This document shows, in pieces, positions 17,483 through 25,712 of a DNA stretch of 64,000 nt. Source of the stretch: Gimesia aquarii. Its GTDB lineage: Bacteria; Planctomycetota; Planctomycetia; Planctomycetales; Planctomycetaceae. The stretch covers positions 3,855,700 through 3,919,699 of the forward strand of contig NZ_CP037920.1 in the NCBI RefSeq assembly GCF_007748195.1. Direction: 5' to 3'. The notes under the pieces were generated by a model, which saw nothing but the letters and a program-made list of their open reading frames with translations, searched no databases and was not told the origin of the DNA. A program made the translations under genes and the position numbers. The number at the start of each line of letters is the position of its first letter. The first letter of the stretch is position 1.

Positions 17483-18694
17483 TTATTTTGAATGATTCAA
17501 AAAGCCAAAGAGGCTTTTCTTCTTTTTCGCTGTTGAGTCTTCGTCAGTAGTAGAAAGATCACCGCCAATACTAACTGCTAAATCCATAATCGTTCTGGTC
17601 AACTTCGCTTTCGGCGACTGTAAGACGAGAGGAACTCCATTATTTCTTGATTCAACCATTGTGGCATAATCATTTGGTATTTGACAGAAGATATCACGAC
17701 CAATGGTTTCCAACGCTTTACTGATGCTGATTTGGGTGTCTTCCAATCCTAAGCGGTTCATTACAACTTTGATTTTGTCTGAAAGATGTTCGTTCGTATC
17801 AAAAAATTGTGATAAACGCACCACATTTCTAAGGCATGGCAAATCCAACTGAGCTGTCAACAAGACCGTATCAGACAATTCCATCGCTGCCATATCAAGA
17901 CTGTTATATGATTTGCTGACATCGATCACCAGATGGGTAAACGTAGCTCGTAAAAGTGCAATAATGCGTTTTAAGACTTCAGTCGTGATTTGCATCGACT
18001 GATCCATTTGTACTGGTCGAGGCAATAAAAACGCACCACAATTATGTTTGGTCAAAGATCGCTTCAATAACGAATAGTCCAGTCTTGCGATATTTTCTGC
18101 AACATCCTGAATGGTGTAGTCGGGAATAATATCCAACCAGACATCGGTATCACCCAATGCTAAATCAAGATCGATTACCGCCACACTATTTCTTTCATTG
18201 CTTGCCAGACAACAAGCCAGATTGATGGCAAGAGAAGTACAGCCAACGCCTCCACTCACACCCGCTACCGTGATCACTTGACTTGAGCGTGGCGCACTTT
18301 GCTCACCCTCGGATTTCCCAGAGGTAAGCTGTATCCGATTCAGGGCAGACAGAAAATCTTCCAAGACCAAAGGGAAACCTAAAAATTCTTTGGCACCATT
18401 ACGCATTGCCTTTAATATCAGGCTGCCTTCCTGCGAGCTACTCACGACGATGACATTACAAGATGGTAGATCCCGAGTGACTTGAGCAATGAGATTGAGT
18501 GCCATCTCAGGATTAGCATCCAGTGATATCAAAGCAATGTCTGGTTGAGTCTGTGATACAACATCTGAAAAGAATTCGTAACGGCTACATTCTGCTTCAA
18601 GCCAAACCATATCGACACCAATAAGCATATTCTTTAGCTCATTGCGTGTTGCTTCATTAGGATCGATTATTGATAATCGAACAACTCCACTCAT
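17483..18694 (-). CDS. cpaE: Tad pilus localisation protein CpaE/TadZ
   Basis: 403 residues. The N-terminal ~125 residues are receiver-like (VRLSIIDPNEATRNELKNML) and are followed by a MinD/ParA-like ATPase domain from about 138. In Tad systems this protein sits on the inner membrane and places the pilus at its site, working with the motor ATPase. The P-loop region reads GVSGGVGCTSLAINLA. It keeps GGxG but lacks both Lys residues of the deviant Walker A (KGGxGKT). The VIDLDLALGD motif (Walker A' region) and HLVIDVSKSYN are present. The divergent P-loop suggests weak or no ATP hydrolysis. It is the last gene of the minus-strand Tad cluster, 83 nt after cpaC. The ribosome binding site is weak (AAGTGA). 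Confidence 0.88.
   Translation of the reverse strand: MSGVVRLSIIDPNEATRNELKNMLIGVDMVWLEAECSRYEFFSDVVSQTQPDIALISLDANPEMALNLIAQVTRDLPSCNVIVVSSSQEGSLILKAMRNGAKEFLGFPLVLEDFLSALNRIQLTSGKSEGEQSAPRSSQVITVAGVSGGVGCTSLAINLACCLASNERNSVAVIDLDLALGDTDVWLDIIPDYTIQDVAENIARLDYSLLKRSLTKHNCGAFLLPRPVQMDQSMQITTEVLKRIIALLRATFTHLVIDVSKSYNSLDMAAMELSDTVLLTAQLDLPCLRNVVRLSQFFDTNEHLSDKIKVVMNRLGLEDTQISISKALETIGRDIFCQIPNDYATMVESRNNGVPLVLQSPKAKLTRTIMDLAVSIGGDLSTTDEDSTAKKKKSLFGFLNHSK
17500..17527. terminator. Hairpin between convergent genes, inside the cpaE 3' end
   Basis: AAAAGCC (17500-17506) and GGCTTTT (17512-17518) form a stem with a 5-nt loop. On the plus strand it is followed by CTTCTTTTT, and it lies 44 nt after the small acidic gene. 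On the minus strand the same hairpin lies within the last codons of cpaE and is followed by a T run. It may serve the plus-strand gene, or both. Confidence 0.6.
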
Positions 18695-18777
18695 TTCATG
18701 ATCACTTATTCTTAAGGTTACTTACTCGTAATTGACGTTTACGATTATCGATTCAGATCATACTTTTATTTCATTTC

Positions 18778-20559
18778 CTATTCACTTCCAGGGCCGATTA
18801 ATCCAGGACGCTTACTGGGAGGTGGACTACTTAGATTACTAGGAGCCTTTTTCGGATTCGTACTTGTTGTATTTTGTTTGGCTTTCCATTTACCAGCCGA
18901 AGGGCCATTGAGAGTCGGCACCTTTGGACTAAAAGGAGTTTTTGTAGTCGCTTTTTTCAATTTTTGCTGTTGCTGTAAATTTTTCATCTCTTCTGGTGAG
19001 AGAGTCGACTTCTTAATGACTTCAGATTTAACCGAGGGTGCTGCCGGTACAGGTGGTACCTGTGAAGCAGACGCAGGAGGCAATACATGATCTGAAGAGT
19101 ACATCATAGATTCTGGACTGATTGGGCCAGGTACTGAATAACGACATTCAGGACAATCGTCCCCATAATTGGGCACTTCAAGCACACCATCCAGGTACAA
19201 CTCACGATCTGTGGGTGTCGCTGTAAACAACCCAGGGCCTCCCGGAGGTGTTTGCCCTGATTTCAGTGGAGAGACCAATTCAGGTGTTACCATAATGACC
19301 AACTCCGTCTCGCCTTCATTATATTTCACTCTGCGGAAGGCTGCTCCTATCACGGGAAGCTCACCCAAAAAGGGAGTTTTCGAAGTTTCAGCTGTTTTCC
19401 GACTGGAAATTAACCCGGCAATCACCATCGTTTCCCCGAAATTCATTTCCACTGCCGTATTCGCTCTGCGGACTGTTAAACCAGGTACTGTTGTTCCAGC
19501 GACCTGAACCGCATTAGAAAAGTCTCGTTCACTGACTTCCGGCTGTACTTCCAATCGTAAACGACCGTTGCCGAGAACAATAGGAACCGCCTCCATTCGA
19601 ACACCAAACTCGCGCCACTCAATCGTAACAGTACCCAAACTTTGTGGTACCAGAATTGGAAATTCACCACCAGAAAGTAAGTTAGCGGGACGACCACTGG
19701 TCGTTACCAATTCAGGTTCCGCCAGAATCTTAAGTAATGCTTCCTGTTTTAATGCTTCAATAAACGCCTGGAAGATGCTTGAGCTGTCTACCAGTCCAAA
19801 CCCCAGTGAAGTTCCACTGAGCAGATTCTGTGAAGCAGTCAGTGCAGGGGGGCCACCAAAGGGAACTGTAATTCCTGTAATTGGAACAAGAGAGCCAGGC
19901 GTACTGTAAACGTAAGACGACTGATTTAAGAATAACCAGTTTACGCCTAATTGCCGTATCTTTGAGCGTTGAACTTCCATTATTTTAACTTTGAGCAAAA
20001 CCTGCTGAACGCCAGCCAGTTTCATCTGGTTCAACACACCGTTGGGAAAAAACTGCTCCGCAATTTCGACCATTTCGGTAATGGCTTCTGGTTCAGTAAC
20101 CCAGCCACGCAAGACTACGGAATCTTGCACTTTGATCGCAGTAACAGAAGAGCTGGGAAACAATTCACGGAGATAGGCTTGTAAATGTCGAGCATCTCCA
20201 CTGACAAAAGTCTCAACAGAAAACACTTTTTTGTTTTCATCAGTGATAACCAGAGTTGTAACCCCAGGTATGATGGCTTGAACCCGAATCTCATTTGGAG
20301 TTAAAGCAGTTACCCCCAGCACAGTCGGATCAAATCCGTCGACACGTTTGATTTTGCCTGGAAACTTAAGAATCTTGGAGAATTTCTCTGTAATCTCCAG
20401 CTTCATTTTGGGGGCAGTGACTTGAACAATCGGCTCGCTAGCTCCGGGAGCCGCGGCTTGCTCTTTCTGCGAATATCCTTCTACATTGGTAAAACAACAT
20501 ACCAATAATACAACTAAAGGAAGTCTAATCATTTTTAATTGTTTTTTTAAGGCCAGCAT
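18778..20559 (-). CDS. cpaC: Tad pilus secretin CpaC/RcpA
   Basis: 593 residues forming the outer-membrane channel of the Flp pilus. The N-terminal hydrophobic segment (about 12-28, ending NVEGYSQ) is a signal peptide. A BON-like/N-domain region follows (about 45-190: KILKFPGKIKRVDGFDPTVLGV and VQDSVVLRGWV). Then comes the secretin homology domain (about 190-440) with LLKILAEPELVTTSGRPANLLSGGEFP, ending near TELVIMVTPELVSPL. The last ~130 residues are Pro/Lys/Ser-rich and probably disordered. The ribosome binding site is TAAGGGG just before ATG 20559. It follows cpaB after 169 nt that contain a triple 10-bp repeat. Confidence 0.93.
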   Translation of the reverse strand: MLALKKQLKMIRLPLVVLLVCCFTNVEGYSQKEQAAAPGASEPIVQVTAPKMKLEITEKFSKILKFPGKIKRVDGFDPTVLGVTALTPNEIRVQAIIPGVTTLVITDENKKVFSVETFVSGDARHLQAYLRELFPSSSVTAIKVQDSVVLRGWVTEPEAITEMVEIAEQFFPNGVLNQMKLAGVQQVLLKVKIMEVQRSKIRQLGVNWLFLNQSSYVYSTPGSLVPITGITVPFGGPPALTASQNLLSGTSLGFGLVDSSSIFQAFIEALKQEALLKILAEPELVTTSGRPANLLSGGEFPILVPQSLGTVTIEWREFGVRMEAVPIVLGNGRLRLEVQPEVSERDFSNAVQVAGTTVPGLTVRRANTAVEMNFGETMVIAGLISSRKTAETSKTPFLGELPVIGAAFRRVKYNEGETELVIMVTPELVSPLKSGQTPPGGPGLFTATPTDRELYLDGVLEVPNYGDDCPECRYSVPGPISPESMMYSSDHVLPPASASQVPPVPAAPSVKSEVIKKSTLSPEEMKNLQQQQKLKKATTKTPFSPKVPTLNGPSAGKWKAKQNTTSTNPKKAPSNLSSPPPSKRPGLIGPGSE

Positions 20560-20593
20560 CCATGCCCCTTACTTTTTAAATAGTTGAGCCATC

Positions 20594-20623
20594 AAAACCA
20601 GGTAAAACCAGGTAAAACCAGGC
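20594..20623. repeat. Three tandem copies of a 10-bp unit
   Basis: AAAACCAGGT is repeated three times head to tail (the last copy ends in C) in the cpaB-cpaC gap, 35 nt upstream of the cpaC start. It could be slippage-prone or a protein-binding array; it does not form a hairpin. Confidence 0.9.
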
Positions 20624-20728
20624 TTCAAATCACTCTCTAAAATAATCCAATTCCCTATTGGGACACTCTTTTCTTGGCCCAGAAATTATTACCCCCTGTA
20701 TCTGATTAAAGAGCAGGGGATATTCAGA

Positions 20729-21772
20729 CTAATTTATTTTTTCATTTTGTTTCTTAGTAAATACTTCCCACAAGCCTTTCAAAGCTGCCGTTTTATCTTC
20801 CAGTTCTTCTTCCAGAAGTTCAACTTCCTGGATTGTTTTTTGTTCTCCTGAAAAGATTTCAACTTGCCACATTTTTTTAGCTTCTTCTAGCTCTGCCTCG
20901 ACTTCTGCTCCCACAGATGTCATCTCCTGCGGTTGTTGCTCTTCATCCAAAAACTGTTTGGCTGAAGTTGTCTTGCCAGAGTTTTGAGCCAGATCCGCTT
21001 CTTTTGAAGAGTCTTCTTCGTTTGTTTCGTTTTCGTCCTTATACTCACCACCTTCAATCGAAAACACTTCGGCTAAGTCATCCTCATTAAATTGGATATC
21101 CTCTGTATCCGAGGTGTCAGATTGCGCTCTTAATGCGAGATGAACTTCTCCTTTTCTTTCAGCCATTTTTAAGATCGCACCTTCTTTAGGTGACAGTAGT
21201 ATCGAAATATTTTTTGACTTTACCTGATTGCTATCGGCCCCTCCGACATCGGTAAGATGGTCCGTCGCGAAGATCTTGACACGCTCCAGAATCACCTTCG
21301 TAATTGTGGTTAAGCCTCCCTCTGGTTTACGCGCTGAAAAAGTCACATAAACGTCAACAAAATCACCAGGAAGAATTAAACCACTATGAGTTTTGGTCAT
21401 ATCAACCGATGTTGTAAAAACTCGTTTTCCATCTGGAATTTCTACAGATGCTCCACGTGCTCCCTGCTCACTGAGCTTTGCCTTCATCACGATTTCACCA
21501 GGAACCGCTCGGGTTTTGATGGAACGATCCTTATAATCCTCCAGTTTTGTAACAGAACCTTCTGGTATCTGATCGATTGGCCATGACTTAAACTTCACAT
21601 TCGACTCGTTCAGAGGAGTACCGGGAGCAATCTCAGCAATTGTCACCAGAACATTTGCCGTTTCAATTTCCTGCTTCTGATCATCTCGATTGAGCACCTG
21701 CCTTACGCCTAACATCGCAACCAGTCCACAACCAACTGCGACGACCAACATCATCAATGACTTTATTTTCAT
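20729..21772 (-). CDS. cpaB: Tad pilus assembly protein CpaB/RcpC
   Basis: 347 residues. An N-terminal membrane helix (SLMMLVVAVGCGLVAMLGV) is followed by a SAF domain (about 40-105: VLVTIAEIAPGTPLNESNVKF through TRAVPGEIVMKAKL). The RcpC domain (LPGDFVDVYVTF) comes next, then an unusually long acidic tail (about 225-347). CpaB is periplasmic, anchored in the inner membrane and works with the secretin. Family members are usually about 250-300 residues, so the Glu-rich, coiled-coil-like tail is extra. I start at ATG 21772, which has GGTGG 9 nt upstream; the in-frame GTG at 21781 lacks proper spacing. Confidence 0.9.
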   Translation of the reverse strand: MKIKSLMMLVVAVGCGLVAMLGVRQVLNRDDQKQEIETANVLVTIAEIAPGTPLNESNVKFKSWPIDQIPEGSVTKLEDYKDRSIKTRAVPGEIVMKAKLSEQGARGASVEIPDGKRVFTTSVDMTKTHSGLILPGDFVDVYVTFSARKPEGGLTTITKVILERVKIFATDHLTDVGGADSNQVKSKNISILLSPKEGAILKMAERKGEVHLALRAQSDTSDTEDIQFNEDDLAEVFSIEGGEYKDENETNEEDSSKEADLAQNSGKTTSAKQFLDEEQQPQEMTSVGAEVEAELEEAKKMWQVEIFSGEQKTIQEVELLEEELEDKTAALKGLWEVFTKKQNEKIN

Positions 21773-22083
21773 GTCTGTCACCCACCAAAGAGAAACAAAT
21801 CAAGTGACTCATAACAAAAACAGACTCGTTACCAATTCGTGTCTAATTCTATGTTCCAAAGTGCCAAACTTGATTTGATCCTGCTTTCACAGGTTGACAG
21901 AAAGGAAACTCTGTCATCATTCTCAATATCGGCACTTCGAGAGTACTTGCTTCAATTTATAACGATTTTATCGTTTGAAATAATAATTCTGGTTAAGTAG
22001 CCTTGCCCTAAGGCCTTCATCCAAAATACACACTCAACACAAACTACTTATTTTAACTTTTAATCACTGACCTCAATTCCAAC
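21773..22083. other. cpaA-cpaB intergenic region
   Basis: 311 nt with no open frame that has a ribosome binding site. A perfect small hairpin AACGAT-TTT-ATCGTT lies at 21961-21975, and a GCCTT/AAGGC hairpin lies near 22000. Neither has a proper T tract in the minus direction. The long gap suggests cpaB may have its own promoter. Confidence 0.4.
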
Positions 22084-22635
22084 TTAAAGCAAGCCGGCAT
22101 AGAAAAAGTAAGCGATTGAACCAATGCAAATTGGAATTCCGTAGGGAAGGAGAAACATCGTCGGCTTTCGCTCTTTTGCAATTCGTGATAATTCACGTGG
22201 ATTTTTAACAGAACGCCATTCGTCGAGAATCACCATGGCCTGTGCTAAATGCGTATAAAATTTCTTGCGATAGAGCACCATAGCAATAGCCATGATTGCC
22301 CCTACAATTGTTGTTACACAAAATGCATAGAACGTGATTTTGACGCCCAACCAGGCTCCGATACCTGCCATCAACTTCACATCACCAGCCCCCATTCCAC
22401 CGACGCTGTATAAGGGGAGCAGGGTAGCCAGACCAACAAGCATCCCGAGTAATCCCCAACCAAGACCAGCCAGTCCACCCGTCCAAGTCATATAGATCAA
22501 ACCAGAAACCACCATTGGATATGTGATCCAGTTTGGAACTCGAAGTTCTTTTCCATCAATGTAAGCTGCATAAATCAAAACGATGGATACAAATTTTACG
22601 TGCCAATTCTCTAGAAGTAACTGTTGCCAATCCAT
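22084..22635 (-). CDS. cpaA: Prepilin peptidase CpaA/TadV
   Basis: A 183-residue polytopic inner-membrane aspartic protease (A24 family) that trims the Flp prepilin leader. Both catalytic aspartates are visible: D27 in AAYIDGKELRVPNW and D85 in the GxGD motif GGMGAGDVKLMAGIGAW. About five to six hydrophobic helices are present. The length fits the short Tad-type peptidases, which lack the methylase domain of PilD. ATG 22635 has AGAAAGG upstream; a TTG immediately before it is in frame. It lies between the pilin-side genes and cpaB. Confidence 0.93.
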   Translation of the reverse strand: MDWQQLLLENWHVKFVSIVLIYAAYIDGKELRVPNWITYPMVVSGLIYMTWTGGLAGLGWGLLGMLVGLATLLPLYSVGGMGAGDVKLMAGIGAWLGVKITFYAFCVTTIVGAIMAIAMVLYRKKFYTHLAQAMVILDEWRSVKNPRELSRIAKERKPTMFLLPYGIPICIGSIAYFFYAGLL

Positions 22636-22910
22636 CAATATGGCCTTTCTTATTAGTCTTATTGAAATACTTTTTTCGTATTTCGTTGGGGATGTTTATG
22701 TCATTCAAATTCACAAATCAGGACTGTTGCCACTTGATGAAAGCGCTCAAATCCCCTGATATTGGTCATTTAACTTTTGTATTCTTATTATTAATTTAGG
22801 TCACAGGCAGAGCGGTGAGGTGATTATCTTGAAAAATATTGCTGTTTTTTCACAACCAGATTAAAGCACACCGGTTGCCAGCAATACTGTTGTCTCCTTG
22901 TCCCGACCAG

Positions 22911-23021
22911 TTAGCAACGGCTGCAAGTCAGAAGGGAGGTGAACCAAACAATTACTGGAACGATCAGCAGGATTAACTCCATAACCGCTCCCACCTGGGG
23001 ATCTATGAAGTAAGGAAACAT
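22911..23021 (-). CDS. 36-residue membrane mini-protein in the Tad pilus cluster
   Basis: On the minus strand an ATG at 23021 with an excellent Shine-Dalgarno (AAGGAG at 23035-23030, 8-nt spacing) opens a 36-codon frame ending in TAA at 22911. The peptide has a short polar start (MFPYFIDPQVGAVME), then one hydrophobic span (LILLIVPVIVWF), and ends TSLLTCSRC with two Cys in the last four residues. It lies between flp and cpaA on the same strand. It is clearly not a pilin, since there is no G-x4-E-Y cleavage site. It may be a small membrane partner of the pilus machine or an unrelated micro-protein. I recognise no family. Support comes from the ribosome binding site, the start codon and the hydrophobic pattern. 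Confidence 0.6.
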   Translation of the reverse strand: MFPYFIDPQVGAVMELILLIVPVIVWFTSLLTCSRC

Positions 23022-23114
23022 GCTGCTTTCTCCTTGGGGTAAAGACTTTTTTTCGTTATTCACTAAATCAAACTGTTTGAAAACAAAGATTCGCGTTTTG
23101 AGAATCTGATACGC

Positions 23115-23148
23115 AATAAAACGCTCAGCCGAAAAGTTCGACTGAGCG
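23115..23148 (-). terminator. Terminator after flp
   Basis: On the minus strand CGCTCAGTCGA (23148-23138) pairs with TCGGCTGAGCG (23132-23122) over 11 positions, one of them a G-U pair. It is followed by TTTTATT, 39 nt after the flp stop. It probably makes the pilin mRNA much more abundant than the downstream assembly genes. Confidence 0.88.
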
Positions 23149-23186
23149 ATTCACTCGTACTCGTGTTGTAATACGATTGACTGCTA

Positions 23187-23360
23187 TTAGGTCAACGCAT
23201 CACGAACTTGTTCGAACTTCGCGTTAGCGTTTGTTCCGACAGCCTGAATTGCTGTTAAACAAACAATCACAATCAGAGCAAGCATCACAGCGTATTCTAC
23301 AGCTGTAGGACCATCTTCTGAAACCAGGAAATTCTTGATGCTCTTTGTCAGATTCTTCAT
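23187..23360 (-). CDS. flp: Flp-type (type IVb) major pilin precursor
   Basis: 57 residues starting at ATG 23360, which is preceded by AGAAAGAGAG. The leader is MKNLTKSIKNFLVSEDG. The predicted CpaA cleavage site is after G17, giving a mature start PTAVEYAVML with Glu at +5 and Tyr at +6, the Flp family hallmark. A single hydrophobic helix (ALIVIVCLTAIQAV) and a short tail complete the ~40-residue mature pilin. An upstream in-frame ATG and a TTG-containing extension exist but would add a non-leader peptide, so I reject them. It is followed by its own terminator and preceded by a palindrome that may be an operator. Confidence 0.95.
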   Translation of the reverse strand: MKNLTKSIKNFLVSEDGPTAVEYAVMLALIVIVCLTAIQAVGTNANAKFEQVRDALT

Positions 23361-23954
23361 TGTTGTTGCTCTCTTTCTTTCCAATTGGAGTCGATTCATG
23401 AACCACATTCACCGACACTAAACAACTAAGTTATGAGAAATATGTGATTTCTCACAACTCACCCGAAACAATTGCTTCTCTGAGTCACATCCTCAGGTGA
23501 AGCATCCCAATATGCCCCCTCTTTTGAAGAGCAAAATCTCTACACTCAAAAACTGAACTGCAGAAACGGTATTGGACTTTTCATAAATTACAATATATCG
23601 AAAAACTAATTCCGAAATGATGCCACTCGATTTGTTCTCACTGATTGGCCCGTTGAGTAACAGATCAAAGTGTCAACACTCAAAAGTAGGTCACAGGAAA
23701 TAACAGTCAAGCAGTGAACCAAAAGATTTTTTTGAAAAAACAAAGGTCTTTCAAAAGAAACATTAAAGCGGCCGTAAGGTCTATCTAATCAAACAATTAG
23801 AACGATGATGACAAAAATCAACGGCATATTTTTTTTGTGGGGCCGAGAAAAACTGAGTCTGATTTCGTTCAGAATTTCGAAATCGAACCAGGCCCAACTA
23901 GTGAAAGAGGGGTATTCACGTCATGCTTAATGTAGAATTATTGTTGTTTGACCA
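23361..23954. other. flp upstream region
   Basis: 594 nt between the 488-residue glycosyltransferase-like gene and flp, both on the minus strand. It contains the 12-bp imperfect palindrome listed separately and several A/T tracts. An 18-codon plus-strand frame starting near 23922 is too weak to call. The region probably holds the main flp promoter. Confidence 0.45.
23430..23458 (-). promoter_or_regulatory. Inverted repeat upstream of flp, operator candidate
   Basis: GTTATGAGAAAT (23430-23441) and ATTTCTCACAAC (23447-23458) are inverted repeats matching at 11 of 12 positions around a 5-nt spacer, 70-98 nt upstream of the flp start. On the minus strand TTGTGA within one arm and TAACTT just beyond the other are 18 nt apart, so a sigma-70-like promoter could overlap the palindrome. 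A dimeric repressor or activator site is the simplest reading. Confidence 0.5.
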
Positions 23955-25421
23955 TTATCTAAGCTGCTCCCATTCCTGAATCTTTTGTTCCATTCTCTGG
24001 CGATCCAGTTCATCAGGTGTTGTACTCTTAATTGCCCGTTTGATAATCTCAATCGCCTCTGCATGTTGCCCCTGATTGTGATAGCTATTGGCTAACTGAA
24101 TCTGGACAACCGGTATTTGAGGTACTTGCTGTGCAGTATATTGCCACAATGAGAGTCCATCCTTCCAGACAGAGAGATATTGTTCAGTCTGCAAGTTGTA
24201 TCTGGTAAGCAATGGCAATACCAATCCACCAAAAACTGCAGGAACCAGATAACCAGAAATCGGTTTCCCATTTCGCAAAGGTACAATTACCTGTTGTCGT
24301 ATTTTCTCTAATAAATTCATAATGGCACTAAAAACGAGAGCAAAGAAAGGAATACAGGGCAGGTATAAATAACGATCATTCATCAACGTCGTAATGGGAA
24401 ATAAATTGAGAACAGGTAACAGTAGTAAGAGAAAAGTAACACCTGCAAATGGAATTAATGGCTGATGTTTCCCCATTCGAACAAACATCAAAGCAGCGAC
24501 CAGCCAGCAAAACAGGGAGATTATGATTTCCCAACCGATTCCTGATACAGGTGGATCATAAAGCACAGATCTCGTTTCAGGCCATAATAACATTTGCACA
24601 TATTTTGACATGATCACAGTATCAACACCGAGAAGTTCGACTTTACTCATGCCAAAGTGATCGCGCACTCCACCGAGTTCGCTAGTTTGAGCCAACATGG
24701 TGATAATCAGCAATAAAAGGGCACAACAGCCCGGAAAAATCTGTCTTTTAACAGCTTCGCGAAATGGTACTTTCGCCACCAGAAAGTCATAACAGAATAC
24801 AATCACAGGTACCACAACTGCTAATGCTTTTGAAAGCAACGCACAGATAAAGAAAATAAATCCACAAGTATTCTGCTCCAGAGTTCTGTGCTTTCTAAGC
24901 CAATACCAGAGTGAAGCCAGTATAAAAGCCCCCGAAAGTAATCCTTTACGGGACGAAATCCAGACGACAGTCTCCACCTGGACGGGGTGAATCGCAAATG
25001 CGGCAGCAGTCGCCCAGCCAATGAAACGATTTCGGGTAAAACGAGTGACCAATAGAAAAACGAGAATCGTATTGATGACATGCAATAAAATATTCGTGAG
25101 ATGATACCCACCGGCCCAAAGTCCATAGAGACTATGATCAATCAGAAACGAAAAGATGGTTAAAGGGGCATAATTGCGTGTGACAACCTGAGTTGCGATC
25201 TTTTGTAAATTATCGGGATGCCAACTCTTTGCGAGGGGATTGTCAATGACATACCAGGGGTCATCCCAGTTTACAAAATCAAAACTGGTTGCCATGCCAA
25301 AACAGATCAAAACAACGAATGCCAAAGAGAAAACAGGCACTTTCTGGCTTTTCATTGTCTGAAATAGTTGCCAGGGAGGTTCTTGTTGTACTTGTTTCAT
25401 CATATTTATAATCCCATTCAC
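23955..25421 (-). CDS. TMTC-like GT-C family membrane glycosyltransferase with TPR tail
   Basis: 488 residues with about ten hydrophobic helices. The first extracytoplasmic loop has DFVNWDDPWYV, an acidic motif typical of GT-C enzymes that use lipid-linked sugars. HPVQVETVVWISSRKGLLS matches the conserved block of TMTC-type O-mannosyltransferase-like proteins. The last ~60 residues (VQIQLANSYHNQGQHAEAIEIIKRA) form a tetratricopeptide-type helix pair. It would act at the inner membrane, glycosylating exported protein or glycan. The start is uncertain: GTG 25421 or ATG 25403, neither with a strong ribosome binding site. Its neighbour on the other side is a divergent GT2 gene, consistent with a polyprenyl-linked sugar pathway. 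Confidence 0.8.
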   Translation of the reverse strand: MNGIINMMKQVQQEPPWQLFQTMKSQKVPVFSLAFVVLICFGMATSFDFVNWDDPWYVIDNPLAKSWHPDNLQKIATQVVTRNYAPLTIFSFLIDHSLYGLWAGGYHLTNILLHVINTILVFLLVTRFTRNRFIGWATAAAFAIHPVQVETVVWISSRKGLLSGAFILASLWYWLRKHRTLEQNTCGFIFFICALLSKALAVVVPVIVFCYDFLVAKVPFREAVKRQIFPGCCALLLLIITMLAQTSELGGVRDHFGMSKVELLGVDTVIMSKYVQMLLWPETRSVLYDPPVSGIGWEIIISLFCWLVAALMFVRMGKHQPLIPFAGVTFLLLLLPVLNLFPITTLMNDRYLYLPCIPFFALVFSAIMNLLEKIRQQVIVPLRNGKPISGYLVPAVFGGLVLPLLTRYNLQTEQYLSVWKDGLSLWQYTAQQVPQIPVVQIQLANSYHNQGQHAEAIEIIKRAIKSTTPDELDRQRMEQKIQEWEQLR

Positions 25422-25712
25422 GACAGGGATTAATAGAGCATCTCCCTGGTTACCTTTAACATAGGTCTTCCTCAGTTCACTGCCGAAATTTCAGGAAAAA
25501 TGATGATTAATTGAAACATCAACCAGGGTAGAAAACCTGATAACCGGCACAATCGATTTAACAGGACCAAGTATCCATTGGTACCTCGTTTATAAGCATC
25601 GCGGTTCTAATCAGATGAACCATCACCAAAACTATAAGCTAGATTTCAATGATAATGTGCGCCTATTGCCATTAGATCGAGTCTTTGAGTTGCAACAGCG
25701 AGGGAGATTATC

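Noticed and set aside
23922..23978. 18-codon plus-strand frame MLNVELLLFDHYLSCSHS
   Set aside because: Overlaps the end of the TMTC-like gene on the other strand, with only a loose purine-rich stretch upstream.
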